Shown: positions 14,720 through 22,563, counted from the stretch's first letter. The stretch: 31,000 nt of DNA from DASUZD01 sp036377055 (GCA_036377055.1 DASUZD010000074.1:1-31000), one strand, 5' to 3'. The notes: a model not told the origin generated them from the sequence alone. Program-made: numbers and translations.

Positions 14720-15012
14720 TTAGACGCGTTGAGGCGCTGTTTGCCGGCTGAGTTCAGACCTATGGTGCGGGGATGCAGTCGGCCGAGCGAACCCACCCGC
14801 GCTCGCCGTTCTGAATCTTCGAGCCGGAACCAGATGTCGGCTACGCGAAGCTCGCCGTCTTCGAATTTGAGGGCGCAGTGGCGCCACTGATCGACGTGGT
14901 AGCGGGCGGCAGGGAAGCGAAACGACGGCGACCCAATCGAGGACGTATCTCGCTGGAGATCGACGTCGAAGTCAGCGTTGCGGTCGCGGTACTCGATGCC
15001 TGCGGGCTGCAT
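14716..15012 (-). CDS. Unrecognised 98-residue protein, first of a coupled set
   Basis: ATG 15012 is preceded by GAGG at 6 nt. The protein (MQPAGIEYRDRNADFDVDLQ, later YHVDQWRHCALKFEDG and ADIWFRLEDSE) looks soluble, with alternating charged and hydrophobic residues typical of beta strands. I do not recognise it. Base use is less GC-extreme than in flanking core genes. A perfect 14 bp palindrome (15046-15059) lies 34 bp upstream of the start. It heads a set of three overlapping small ORFs downstream of the HEPN-like gene. Confidence 0.5.
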   Translation of the reverse strand: MQPAGIEYRDRNADFDVDLQRDTSSIGSPSFRFPAARYHVDQWRHCALKFEDGELRVADIWFRLEDSERRARVGSLGRLHPRTIGLNSAGKQRLNASK

Positions 15013-15243
15013 GCGCGCCTCGTACCAGAGAGAGCACGGCCTCTAACGGGCTCGCCCGTACGCCGACGGATTCAGGGGAATGGGCGACCCGCGGCCGCGC
15101 GCGAAGGTGCTCCCGCAAGCAAGGGCCTGATCGTTCCTGGCGAGTTGGGTAGTCCTAGCTTCAACTTCATAGCGGCGAGCGCGAGTGATACGTCTGCGTT
15201 GTTCACCGAGTGGCCGCCGAAGGATGCGCCGGGCGAGGCCTAA
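15013..15243. other. Gap without a convincing gene
   Basis: This 231 bp stretch contains the palindrome at 15046-15059 and small frames on both strands that I cannot support. A plus-strand frame ending at TAA 15241-15243 is open but runs antisense through the 98-residue ORF. It may be the promoter region of the small-ORF set. Confidence 0.4.
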
Positions 15244-16209
15244 TCAGGCCGCCGGCGCATCTAGCCACGCGAACGTTTGCCGGCTCGCTTTGGTGCCAGT
15301 CCGAGCATCCGTGATGCTCGGAACCTCGCCGCGGTGAGCAACGGCGTTTCGGATCTCAAAGAGCCGCTTGATCTCCCTGAATAGTGACCGGTCGGAATCG
15401 CGCAGTGACCGTCCTTGCGTGATCTTCATCACCTTGTCGAACAGTGTGTCGGCGGCAGTAACGGTGATCTCTCGCGGGTTCTCAAGGATGAAGTCGAGCA
15501 GGTCAGCTCGATCGGGATGAACTCGTTCTCGCAGGTTCCGTTTCACCTTGACCTCGCACGCGATAGCAGCCGCCAAGACTGCGCGAACCGGGTCAGGTGC
15601 TTCGCCCCACGCGAAGTGCTCAGCATCGGCCAGCAGCGTTTCGGCTATCGGCGCGTCGTTGCCGCCCTCGACCTGCTCCCAAGCTGCAGCTACGTCGGCA
15701 GGTGTTAGCGGTGTTTCGACGCGCTCAAGGTCGAACATCAGCTCAACGGTCGGGTTGTAGGGCAGCCGTTCCCCCGTCGCGAGATTCACGAGGTGGGACA
15801 TGCCTACGAGTGCAAGTGGTTCCGTCGCGACCGCCAGACCCGGTTGCACAAAGCCGCCGCGCAGCCACCCAAGCAGGCTTCGCAGCACCGACTCGGCGGT
15901 CACCTGCGCTGCATTGAATGCCTCGTGCGGGTCGTCGACGTCCGCTTCGAAGTCAACCGTCATGCGGGTGATATGGACGGTGACGACTTGATCGGGATCA
16001 TCGACGGTTCCCGTGCTTGGGGGGCCAACCGCCATGTAGGGGGCGGCACCTTCCACAAGTTCCCACGTGAGGAAGTCATCCGCGCTTGCCGGAAGCGTGA
16101 CCTCGACGCGTTGGCGCTCGCGTTCAGTCGAGTACGACGCGCCGAGGGCTTCGCGACGAACCCACAGGCCGGTCGTCTTGTACAAGAAGATCGCTTGAAG
16201 TCTTGCCAT
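15244..16209 (-). CDS. HEPN-like domain protein
   Basis: A 321-residue soluble protein of unknown family. The first 200 residues are mixed alpha/beta. The C-terminal part (from about 215, VRAVLAAAIACEVKVKRNLRERV) is all-helical and ends with FREIKRLFEIRNAVAHRGE, where R287-x4-H292 matches the Rx4-6H motif of HEPN domains, many of which are metal-independent RNases in toxin-antitoxin and antiphage systems. Other HEPN proteins are not nucleases, so activity is inference. It starts 75 bp after the 3' end of tRNA-Gln and behind the tRNA's terminator, and its codon use is less GC-biased than its neighbours, which suggests acquired DNA. No MNT-type nucleotidyltransferase partner is adjacent. Confidence 0.6.
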   Translation of the reverse strand: MARLQAIFLYKTTGLWVRREALGASYSTERERQRVEVTLPASADDFLTWELVEGAAPYMAVGPPSTGTVDDPDQVVTVHITRMTVDFEADVDDPHEAFNAAQVTAESVLRSLLGWLRGGFVQPGLAVATEPLALVGMSHLVNLATGERLPYNPTVELMFDLERVETPLTPADVAAAWEQVEGGNDAPIAETLLADAEHFAWGEAPDPVRAVLAAAIACEVKVKRNLRERVHPDRADLLDFILENPREITVTAADTLFDKVMKITQGRSLRDSDRSLFREIKRLFEIRNAVAHRGEVPSITDARTGTKASRQTFAWLDAPAA

Positions 16210-16253
16210 CGCTTGAGCACCGGGCGGCGCGCCGAACGCCCCGTGATGCGATC

Positions 16254-16274
16254 AAAACCCCGCCTGAGCGGCGG
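16254..16274 (-). terminator. Intrinsic terminator of tRNA-Gln
   Basis: On the minus strand CCGCC-GCTCA-GGCGG is followed by GGTTTTGA. The 5 bp stem starts about 10 nt beyond the tRNA 3' end and is one of the few hairpins here with a T run. Confidence 0.7.
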
Positions 16275-16284
16275 CTTTCAGAGG

Positions 16285-16355
16285 CTGCGGGGCAAGGACT
16301 CGAACCTTGACTACCTGATCCAGAGTCAGGCGTCCTACCATTAGACGACCCCGCA
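16285..16355 (-). tRNA. tRNA-Gln (anticodon CTG)
   Basis: The minus strand folds as a full cloverleaf. The acceptor TGCGGGG (16355-16349) pairs with CCCCGCA (16292-16286). The D arm is GTCT...GGAC with AATGGTA in the loop. The anticodon arm is CCTGA-CTCTGGA-TCAGG, giving CTG at positions 34-36, which reads CAG. The T arm is CAAGG-TTCGAGT-CCTTG. CCA is not encoded. Confidence 0.95.
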
Positions 16356-16397
16356 CCGGTCGGGGCGCATTGTAGCCGCGCTCGGCTCAGGCGGCCG

Positions 16398-17164
16398 TCA
16401 GCCGCCGCCGTTCCGCGCGGTGATCACCACCACCTTCCAACCGAGCGTGAGCGAGCCGTCGGGGGCCGCGATCCGTGACGCCTCGTCGCGCAGGGCCTCG
16501 AGATAACGGTCGTGCTGGGCAGGCGTCGAGCCGAGCGGGATCCCGAAGCCGCGGCGGTACGTGATGTACTCGTCGACGCTCGCGAAACGGGGCGCCAGCT
16601 CGAGGTCGCGGCGCTCGATCCTCTCGAACCCTGCCCGTTCCAGACGACGAACGGCTCGGCCTGGAGCCGCCGACGGGAACGCCGGCTGGCCGAGAACGCG
16701 GCGCGCTCTCGACATCATCCGCACCTCGCCGTAGTAGGTGCCCCACATCGCTAGCGCGAGCGGCCGCCCGGGGCGAGCACGCGAGCCGCCTCGGCCAGCG
16801 CGTCTCCGGTGTTCTGCACGTAGGTCAGCCCGCTTACGACGACGTCGAACGCGTCGTCGAGGAAGGGGAGCTGCGCGCTGTAGTCGGCGATCACGAAGCT
16901 CACGTCGGCCCGATCGACCCGCTCGCGCGCCAGCTCGAGCATGCCGCGCGAGAGGTCGGTCGCGCACAGCGAGCCGCTCGGCGCGACGCGCTCCGCGACC
17001 ATGCTGGTGACGAGGCCGGTACCCGCTCCGAGCTCCAACACGTGCTCGCCTGCGCGGACGTCGGCCGCCTCGACGAGCGCCTCGGCGATCGCGGCATAGC
17101 GCGGCGCGATCAGGCGCTCGTAGGCTGACGGAGCGTTGTAGTCCATCCGGCCGCGAGCCGGCAT
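16398..17164 (-). pseudogene. Class I SAM-dependent methyltransferase, interrupted by a frameshift
   Basis: The N-terminal part reads MDYNAPSAYERLIAPRYAAI, then GEHVLELGAGTGLVT (SAM motif I), ATDLSRGMLELA, FVIADYSAQLPF and FDVVVSGLTYVQN, up to RVLAPGGR at about 16760, where that frame stops. The next frame continues without loss as LALAMWGTYYGEVRMMSRAR and runs to TGA 16398. Adding one base in the GGCGGCCGCTCGCG stretch (about 16755-16765) would restore a single protein of about 255 residues. Both halves still look well conserved, so either the mutation is recent or the base is a sequencing error in a GC-rich run. The start could be 17164 or ATG 17146. It follows the HD gene by 18 bp. Confidence 0.8.
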
Positions 17165-17182
17165 CGCTTCGAGAGCTACGCC

Positions 17183-18061
17183 TCAGATCTCGAGCGTGTA
17201 CATCGGCACGAGGCGCCGTTCGGTCTCGGTGTCGATGTGCGCGATGACCTCGACGTACGGCTCGAGGCCGGAGCCCTGGAGCTTCGCCTTCAGCAGGCCG
17301 TCGACCTGGTAGATCCCGGACGAGTTGTTCATCAGGATCTCGATCTTGATCGGGCGCGTATCGCCGTCCGTGATGGTCACGTCCTCGATCGCCGCGGCCG
17401 AGAGCGAGTGGATCGAGACGCGCCCGCGCTCGAACGGGATCCGCGAGCGGCCCTTCGCCATGTCGAGCGCGTCGGCGACACGGATGATGCCGGCCTCGAG
17501 GGTGAGCGGCTTCCCGTAGTCGCGGTGGCTCGTGATCTCGTGCAGCACCTCGGACGCGATCACGGTCAGGTTCGGCTCGTCGTAGATGCCGTCGCAGAGC
17601 TCGCGGATCTTCGGCTCCGCCAGGAAGAGGCTGAAGTCCTCGTGGCCGTCGCGGTGGATGGCCATTCCGACGCAGTGGAGGAGGGCGCCGAGGAGGACGA
17701 CGACCTCGGCGTCGTCGCGCTCGAGGCCGTAGTCGCGCACGAGCGACGGCTCCACGCCGTGCTTCGTGAGCTGGCGGAGGAGCTTGAGCGCGATGTTCGC
17801 GACGATCTGGATGTGCACCCACGAGTGGTCGTTGATCTCCAGGCGCGCGACCGCGTTCACGTTCGAGACGTGCCACCAGCCCTTGAGCTGGTCGTCGGCG
17901 TTCACGCGCTCGAGCAGCGTTCTCAGCTTCCGGTTCGCGCGCGGCGGGACGTTGATCCGCATCGCGGCGACCGCCTGCTCGGGCGTCAGCCGCGTCTCGC
18001 GCTCCGCCTCGGCTGAGACGGGCTGCTCGATCCGCTCCTCGGTCTCCCGGTCGAGGTCCAC
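17183..18061 (-). CDS. HD-domain metal-dependent phosphohydrolase (COG3294-like)
   Basis: A 292-residue protein. The HD core shows H79 and H83 in NDHSWVHIQIVANIAL, then LLHCVGMAIHRDGHEDFS (H129, H136, H140) and RVADALDMAKGR (D197, D200), the metal-binding layout of HD hydrolases, close to the archaeal/actinobacterial COG3294 group. The C-terminal third is a beta-rich domain (about 212-292). The substrate is unknown; family members are phosphatases or nucleotidases. The start GTG 18061 lies 8 nt after TAGAGT, with no Shine-Dalgarno, so the mRNA is probably leaderless. The methyltransferase pseudogene is downstream on the same strand. Confidence 0.8.
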   Translation of the reverse strand: MDLDRETEERIEQPVSAEAERETRLTPEQAVAAMRINVPPRANRKLRTLLERVNADDQLKGWWHVSNVNAVARLEINDHSWVHIQIVANIALKLLRQLTKHGVEPSLVRDYGLERDDAEVVVLLGALLHCVGMAIHRDGHEDFSLFLAEPKIRELCDGIYDEPNLTVIASEVLHEITSHRDYGKPLTLEAGIIRVADALDMAKGRSRIPFERGRVSIHSLSAAAIEDVTITDGDTRPIKIEILMNNSSGIYQVDGLLKAKLQGSGLEPYVEVIAHIDTETERRLVPMYTLEI

Positions 18062-18069
18062 CGGCGTGG

Positions 18070-18075
18070 ACTCTA
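18070..18075 (-). promoter_or_regulatory. -10 box of the HD gene (leaderless)
   Basis: TAGAGT on the minus strand ends 8 nt before GTG 18061. It lies just past the end of the preceding gene, so the HD gene probably has its own promoter. Confidence 0.5.
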
Positions 18076-18079
18076 AGGG

Positions 18080-18742
18080 TTAAGGCACGCGCTTCAGCAC
18101 GATCGTCCAGCGCACGTCGGTCGTCTTCAGGACGCCGTTCTCCTTGGTCGTCAGGTGGAGCCTGCCCTTGGCGAAGAGCCGGCCTACGACGCCGCGCGGG
18201 AGAGCGAGGCGGCTCTCCGCTGGAAAGAGGAACGGGTCGGGCGTCGTGAGGGTGGTCGCGCAGGCGAGGCGGTTACCGTTCCCGGTGAGCGCGCCGCCGA
18301 GGACGACGCGGCCGCGCCCGGCGGGATGAAACGTCAGGCGCGCGGGGAGCCTGCGCGGATCGCACTTCGTCGTGGTGGGCGGCTGCGAGGGGCCGCAGAC
18401 GGCAGGATCGCCGTCCGTGAGCCGCGACTCGCGGTGGCGCGAGCCTGCCACGGCGACCCGAGTGGCGAAGCGGATCGTCGGCAGAGGGTGGCCCCGGCGA
18501 AGCACGAGCCGCACGCGCCGCTTGTCCGAGAAGGTGAGCGTCTGGCGGTCCAGGTTGTCGACGTCGAAGGTGCAGCCGCTGCCGTTCCGCACCTCGCCGG
18601 CGTGGGCGACGACGCTCACCTGCGATCCCGTGAGGGTCACGTCGTAGGTCTGCGTGCCCGGGGTGCTCGTCCCAACCGCCGGCGCCGCGAGTGCCGCCGC
18701 AGTCGCGCTCGCCGCGAAGAGCGCGGGGACCCTCGTTTTCAC
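18080..18742 (-). CDS. Secreted protein of unknown function
   Basis: A 220-residue protein. I chose GTG 18742 because it gives MKTRVPALFAASATAAALAA, a clean signal peptide, and lies 7 nt after TAGATT. The mature part is beta-rich with Cys residues near GSGCTFDVDN, AVCGPS, TKCDPR and LACATTL, which could form two disulfides. No family is recognised. It lies 18 bp upstream of the HD gene on the same strand but probably has an independent leaderless transcript. Confidence 0.65.
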   Translation of the reverse strand: MKTRVPALFAASATAAALAAPAVGTSTPGTQTYDVTLTGSQVSVVAHAGEVRNGSGCTFDVDNLDRQTLTFSDKRRVRLVLRRGHPLPTIRFATRVAVAGSRHRESRLTDGDPAVCGPSQPPTTTKCDPRRLPARLTFHPAGRGRVVLGGALTGNGNRLACATTLTTPDPFLFPAESRLALPRGVVGRLFAKGRLHLTTKENGVLKTTDVRWTIVLKRVP

Positions 18743-18749
18743 CGCCGGC

Positions 18750-18755
18750 AATCTA
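18750..18755 (-). promoter_or_regulatory. -10 box of the secreted-protein gene (leaderless)
   Basis: TAGATT on the minus strand ends 7 nt before GTG 18742, which supports that codon as the start rather than TTG 18751. Confidence 0.5.
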
Positions 18756-18779
18756 ACGTGTGCGGCTCGAAACGCCTAA

Positions 18780-20585
18780 TCAGGCCACGTCGACAGCCCA
18801 GTCGCCGTAGAGCGACGTGTAGAGCCCTCGGCGGGCAAGGAGTTCCTGGTGCGTGCCCTGCTCGATCACGCGGCCGTGCTCGAGCACGACGATCAGGTCG
18901 GCGTCGCGGATCGTCGAGAGCCGATGCGCGATGATGAACGCGGTGCGGTCGGCGAGCAGTCGCCGCAGCGCGGCCTCGATCCGGCGCTCGGTGCCGATGT
19001 CGACCGACGACGTCGCCTCGTCGAGGATCAGGATGCGGGGGTCGGCAAGGAGCGCGCGCGCGAACGCGACCAGCTGGCGCTGGCCGAGAGAGAGCCGCGT
19101 TCCGCGCTCCTGGAGCTCGGTCTCGTACCCGTCCTCGAGCCGCATCACGAACTCGTGCGCGCCGACGGCCTGCGCGGCCATGCGGATCTCGGCGTCGGTC
19201 GCGCCGGGCCGGCCGAAGGCGATGTTCGCGCGGAGCGTGCCCGCGAACAGGAAGCCCTCCTGCGGGACGACGCCGAGCTGGCGGCGGAGCGAGGCCTGCT
19301 TGACGTCGCGGACGTCGATCCCGTCGATCGAGATGCGGCCGGCCGTCGTGTCGTAGAAGCGGGCGAGCAGCTTCGCGATCGTCGACTTCCCCGCGCCCGT
19401 GTGGCCGACGAGGGCGACGGTCGTCCCCGCCGGCACGTCCAGGTCGATCCCGTGCAGCACCTCCTCGCCGCGTCCGTAGCGGAAGCGGACCTGCTCGAAC
19501 CGGACGTGTCCCGCGATCCGCGCGAGGTCTCTTGCGGCGGGTCGGTCCTGGACCTCCGGCTCCTCGTCGAGCACGCCCATGATCTTGTCCAGGGCCGCCG
19601 TCGCCGAAAGGAACGTGTTGTAGAGCTGCGAGAGCTGCTGGACCGGGTCGAAGAAGTTCTGCACGTAGAGCATGAAGGCGAAGAGGGTGCCGATCGTCAC
19701 CGCGCTGGAGAAGTAGAGGTGGCCGCCGTAGCCGAGGACGACGGCGAGCGCGATCGACGAGAGCAGGTCGACGAACGGGAAGTAGAGCCCGTTGAGGACG
19801 ACGGTCTGCATGTTCGAGTCGCGGTAGCGCTCGGCGACGGCGCGGAAGTTGCGCTGGTTCTCGCGTTCGCGCGTGAACGCTTGGACGACACGCATCCCGG
19901 CGATGTCCTCCGCGAGCGTGGCCGTGACGAGGCCGAGACGCTCGCGGACCGCGGCATACGCGCGTGACGAGCGGGAGCGGAAGATCGCCGTCGCGAGGCT
20001 CATGAACGGGATGACGGCTAGCGTCGCGAGGGCGAGCCGCCAGTCGAGCACGAAGAGGAGGATCGCGGTGCCGACGAGGGTGAGCGTGTTCTGGACGAGG
20101 CTCGACACGCCGTCCGTGACGAGCTGGTCGAGCGCCTCGACGTCGTTGGTGAGGCGGCTGATGATCACCCCCGCGCGGTTGCGCTCGTAGAAGCCGAGCG
20201 AGAGGCGCTGGAGGTGGCCGAAAAGCCGCGTCCGCAGGTCGGCGAGGATCCGCTCGCCGACCCAGCCGGTCAGGTAGGTCTGCGCGTACGTCATCCCCCA
20301 GCTGGCGAGCCCGGCGGCGAGAAAGATCGCGACGATCACGTAGAGGCGCGTCGAGCCGCGGTTCCGGAGGGCGTCGTCGAGCGCGTACTTCGCGAGAAAC
20401 GGCGGCGCAAGGGCGGTCGCGGTCGCCGCGAGGAGCGAGAAGATCGACGCGACGGTGCGCGCCTTGTACGGCCGCGTCAGCCGCGCGAGCGTGCCGAGCC
20501 GACGGCGCGTCTGGCGCCACGACCAGTCCTCGACCCGCGCGCCGCGCTCGCGGAGAAGATGCCCGCCGGGCTGGTGGACCCTCAT
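18780..20585 (-). CDS. ABC exporter half-transporter B (canonical catalytic site)
   Basis: A 601-residue type IV ABC exporter: six helices in about residues 40-320 and an ATPase in about 355-600. Walker A is GHTGAGKST (K400), Walker B LILDEATSSVD with catalytic E523, and switch H is in IIAHRLST. The signature is LSLGQ (498-502) rather than LSGGQ. Its partner gene has the reverse pattern, so together they form one canonical and one degenerate ATP site, as in TM287/288 and BmrCD. It starts at ATG 20585, which overlaps the stop codon of the 52-residue ORF (ATGA). The substrate is unknown; lipids or drugs are typical. Confidence 0.92.
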   Translation of the reverse strand: MRVHQPGGHLLRERGARVEDWSWRQTRRRLGTLARLTRPYKARTVASIFSLLAATATALAPPFLAKYALDDALRNRGSTRLYVIVAIFLAAGLASWGMTYAQTYLTGWVGERILADLRTRLFGHLQRLSLGFYERNRAGVIISRLTNDVEALDQLVTDGVSSLVQNTLTLVGTAILLFVLDWRLALATLAVIPFMSLATAIFRSRSSRAYAAVRERLGLVTATLAEDIAGMRVVQAFTRERENQRNFRAVAERYRDSNMQTVVLNGLYFPFVDLLSSIALAVVLGYGGHLYFSSAVTIGTLFAFMLYVQNFFDPVQQLSQLYNTFLSATAALDKIMGVLDEEPEVQDRPAARDLARIAGHVRFEQVRFRYGRGEEVLHGIDLDVPAGTTVALVGHTGAGKSTIAKLLARFYDTTAGRISIDGIDVRDVKQASLRRQLGVVPQEGFLFAGTLRANIAFGRPGATDAEIRMAAQAVGAHEFVMRLEDGYETELQERGTRLSLGQRQLVAFARALLADPRILILDEATSSVDIGTERRIEAALRRLLADRTAFIIAHRLSTIRDADLIVVLEHGRVIEQGTHQELLARRGLYTSLYGDWAVDVA

Positions 20586-20740
20586 CGCGCGACCTCTTCT
20601 TGGAACACGCGCGCGAGTAACTTCGGGTCCCGACCCTCCCCCTGCTCACGCGCGAGCGTAACCCGCCCGCCGCCCGGGCGCCAGATGTCCTTCGCAACGA
20701 AAGCGCGTCGATCGGCCCACACGTCCGCCCGGACGCTCAC
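20582..20740 (-). CDS. 52-residue ORF between the two ABC exporter halves
   Basis: GTG 20740 overlaps the stop of the upstream exporter gene (GTGA) and its own TGA overlaps the ATG of the downstream one (ATGA), so the three are probably translated in series. The peptide VSVRADVWADRRAFVAKDIW, then a GGGR turn, VTLAREQGEGRDPKLLARVF and EEVAR, is hydrophilic with two Trp and a probable C-terminal helix. No membrane segment and no known family. The gap it fills is otherwise unexplained in a tightly packed operon. It could be a small accessory or regulatory subunit of the exporter. Confidence 0.6.
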   Translation of the reverse strand: MSVRADVWADRRAFVAKDIWRPGGGRVTLAREQGEGRDPKLLARVFQEEVAR

Positions 20741-22551
20741 GCGACCTCCTCGACCTCGCGCTCGGCCTCGTCCCGCACCGCGCCGCGCGCTTCGACCGCG
20801 TCCGCGAACTGTCGCTCGAGCAGGCCGTGCTCGTAGATCTCGCGGTAGACCGGACTCGTCTCGAGCAGCTCGGCGTGCGTCCCGCGCGCCGCGATCCGGC
20901 CGGCGTCCAGCACGACGATCTCGTCCGCCAGTGCGATCGTCGAGAGGCGGTGCGCGATGATCAGCGTCGTGCGGTCGCGCAGCGCCTCGCGCAGCCCGAG
21001 CCGGATCCGCGACTCGGTGCTGGCGTCGACGGAAGCGGTCGCGTCGTCGAGGATGAGGATGCGCGGGTCGACCGCGAGAGCGCGCGCGATGGCGAGCCGC
21101 TGGCGCTGACCTCCCGAGAGCGTGATCCCACGTTCGCCGATCACCGTCTCGTAGCCCTCCGGCAGCCGCTCGATGAACTCGTGCGCCTGGGCGGCGCGCG
21201 CGTACCGCTCGACGTCCTCGAGCGGCAGGTCGCCGGCGCCGAAGGCGATGTTCTCCCGCACCGTCGCCGAGAACAGAAACGGATCCTGCGAGATGACACC
21301 GACCGCGCGACGGAGCGACGAACGGGTCACCGACCGCACGTCGACGCCGTCGACGGCCACGCGCCCGGCGGAGACGTCGTAGAAGCGAGGGACGAGCGAC
21401 GTCACCGTCGTCTTGCCCGAGCCGGTGTGGCCGATCAGCGCGAGCGTGCGGCCGGCGGGGACGACAAGGTCGATCTCGCGTAAGACGGCCCGCCCGGCGA
21501 GGTACTCGAACGAGACGCCCTCGAACCGAATCTCGCCGGGCCCCGGGGGCAGCTCGCGCGCGTCCGGCGCGTCGGCCACCTCCTCGGGCTCGTCCATCAC
21601 CTGGAAGATCCGCTCGCCAGCCGCGGTCGCGCGCTGCGCCTGGCCGATCCACATGCCGAGCGACCGCAGCGGCGTCACGAGCATCACGAGCAGGAGGTTG
21701 AAGGCGGTGAAGCCGCCGGGGGTGAGCTCGTGGTGGACGACCATCCGCGCGCCGACGAGCAGTACCGCCGCCTGGGCGAGCAGCGGGACGAACGAGATCA
21801 ACGGCACGTAGAGCGCTCGCTGCCGGTTCGCGTCGAGCGTCCTCTGGAAGACAGCCTCGGAGCGTGCGCGGAACTTCGCCTCCTCGGCCGGTTCCTGCGC
21901 GAACGCCTTCACGACGTGGACGCCGACGATGTTCTCCTCCGCAACAGTGGCCACGTCCGCGAGTTTCTGCTGCACGTCCCGCAGCGTCGGATGCGCGACG
22001 CGGCTGTAGCGGTACGCGAGCACGACCAGCACCGGCGTGATCGCGAGCGCGATCAGGGCCAGCTTCCACTGGAAGAAGAACAGGACGACGGTCACGGAGA
22101 GCACCGTGAGCACGTTCTGGAAGAAGAAGATCAGCCCGTAGCCGAGGAAGAAGCGGACGCCCTGGAGGTCGACGGTCGCGCGGCTCATCAGCTGGCCGGT
22201 CTGGTGGCGGTCGTAGAAGCCGAACGACAGCCGGACGAGGTGCGCGTACATCCCGTTCCGCATGTCCATCTCGACGGCGAGCGCCTGCTTGCCGGAGATG
22301 AGGCGCCGGCCCGCCATCAGGACGGCCTTCGCCACGCCGAGCGCGACGATCGCGCCGACGAAGACCCAGAGATTGCGCGAGTCGCGCGGGATGATCGCCT
22401 GGTCGACGACGTGCTTCGTCACCCAGATGAGCGCGATCTGCGCAGTCTGAGAGCCGACCGCGAGGACGATCGACACGACGAGGGAGACCCGGTACGGGCG
22501 CAGGAAGCCGAGCAGCCGTAAGAACGTGCTGCGGTACGGGACGGCGCTCAC
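20737..22551 (-). CDS. ABC exporter half-transporter A (degenerate catalytic site)
   Basis: A 604-residue type IV ABC exporter with six membrane helices in residues 20-300 and an ATPase domain in 340-575. Walker A is GHTGSGKTT (374-382) and the signature LSGGQ (479-483). Walker B is LILDDATASVD: D503 replaces the usual catalytic Glu. Paired with the LSLGQ signature of the partner this makes the degenerate site of a heterodimer. A charged tail (residues 575-604) follows. GTG 22551 lies 6 nt after TAGATT, without a Shine-Dalgarno. It heads the transcript of the exporter pair. Confidence 0.92.
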   Translation of the reverse strand: MSAVPYRSTFLRLLGFLRPYRVSLVVSIVLAVGSQTAQIALIWVTKHVVDQAIIPRDSRNLWVFVGAIVALGVAKAVLMAGRRLISGKQALAVEMDMRNGMYAHLVRLSFGFYDRHQTGQLMSRATVDLQGVRFFLGYGLIFFFQNVLTVLSVTVVLFFFQWKLALIALAITPVLVVLAYRYSRVAHPTLRDVQQKLADVATVAEENIVGVHVVKAFAQEPAEEAKFRARSEAVFQRTLDANRQRALYVPLISFVPLLAQAAVLLVGARMVVHHELTPGGFTAFNLLLVMLVTPLRSLGMWIGQAQRATAAGERIFQVMDEPEEVADAPDARELPPGPGEIRFEGVSFEYLAGRAVLREIDLVVPAGRTLALIGHTGSGKTTVTSLVPRFYDVSAGRVAVDGVDVRSVTRSSLRRAVGVISQDPFLFSATVRENIAFGAGDLPLEDVERYARAAQAHEFIERLPEGYETVIGERGITLSGGQRQRLAIARALAVDPRILILDDATASVDASTESRIRLGLREALRDRTTLIIAHRLSTIALADEIVVLDAGRIAARGTHAELLETSPVYREIYEHGLLERQFADAVEARGAVRDEAEREVEEVA

Positions 22552-22557
22552 CGTCGA

Positions 22558-22563
22558 AATCTA
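22558..22563 (-). promoter_or_regulatory. -10 box of the ABC exporter operon, overlapping the UDG stop codon
   Basis: TAGATT on the minus strand ends 6 nt before GTG 22551. Its first three bases are the TAG stop codon of the uracil-DNA glycosylase gene. Confidence 0.5.

Noticed and set aside
15046..15059. 14 bp perfect palindrome as an integration core or restriction relic
   Set aside because: It has no second copy in the window and no recombinase nearby; I mention it only as a possible regulatory hairpin.
14878..15243. Plus-strand frame of 121 codons in the low-density region
   Set aside because: Its first half is antisense to the better supported 98-residue ORF and the rest has no recognisable feature or ribosome site. 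Not excluded, but not supported.
16285..16355. tRNA 3' end as an attachment site with a distal direct repeat
   Set aside because: I looked for a second copy of the T-arm/acceptor sequence through 14483-16284 and beyond and saw none.
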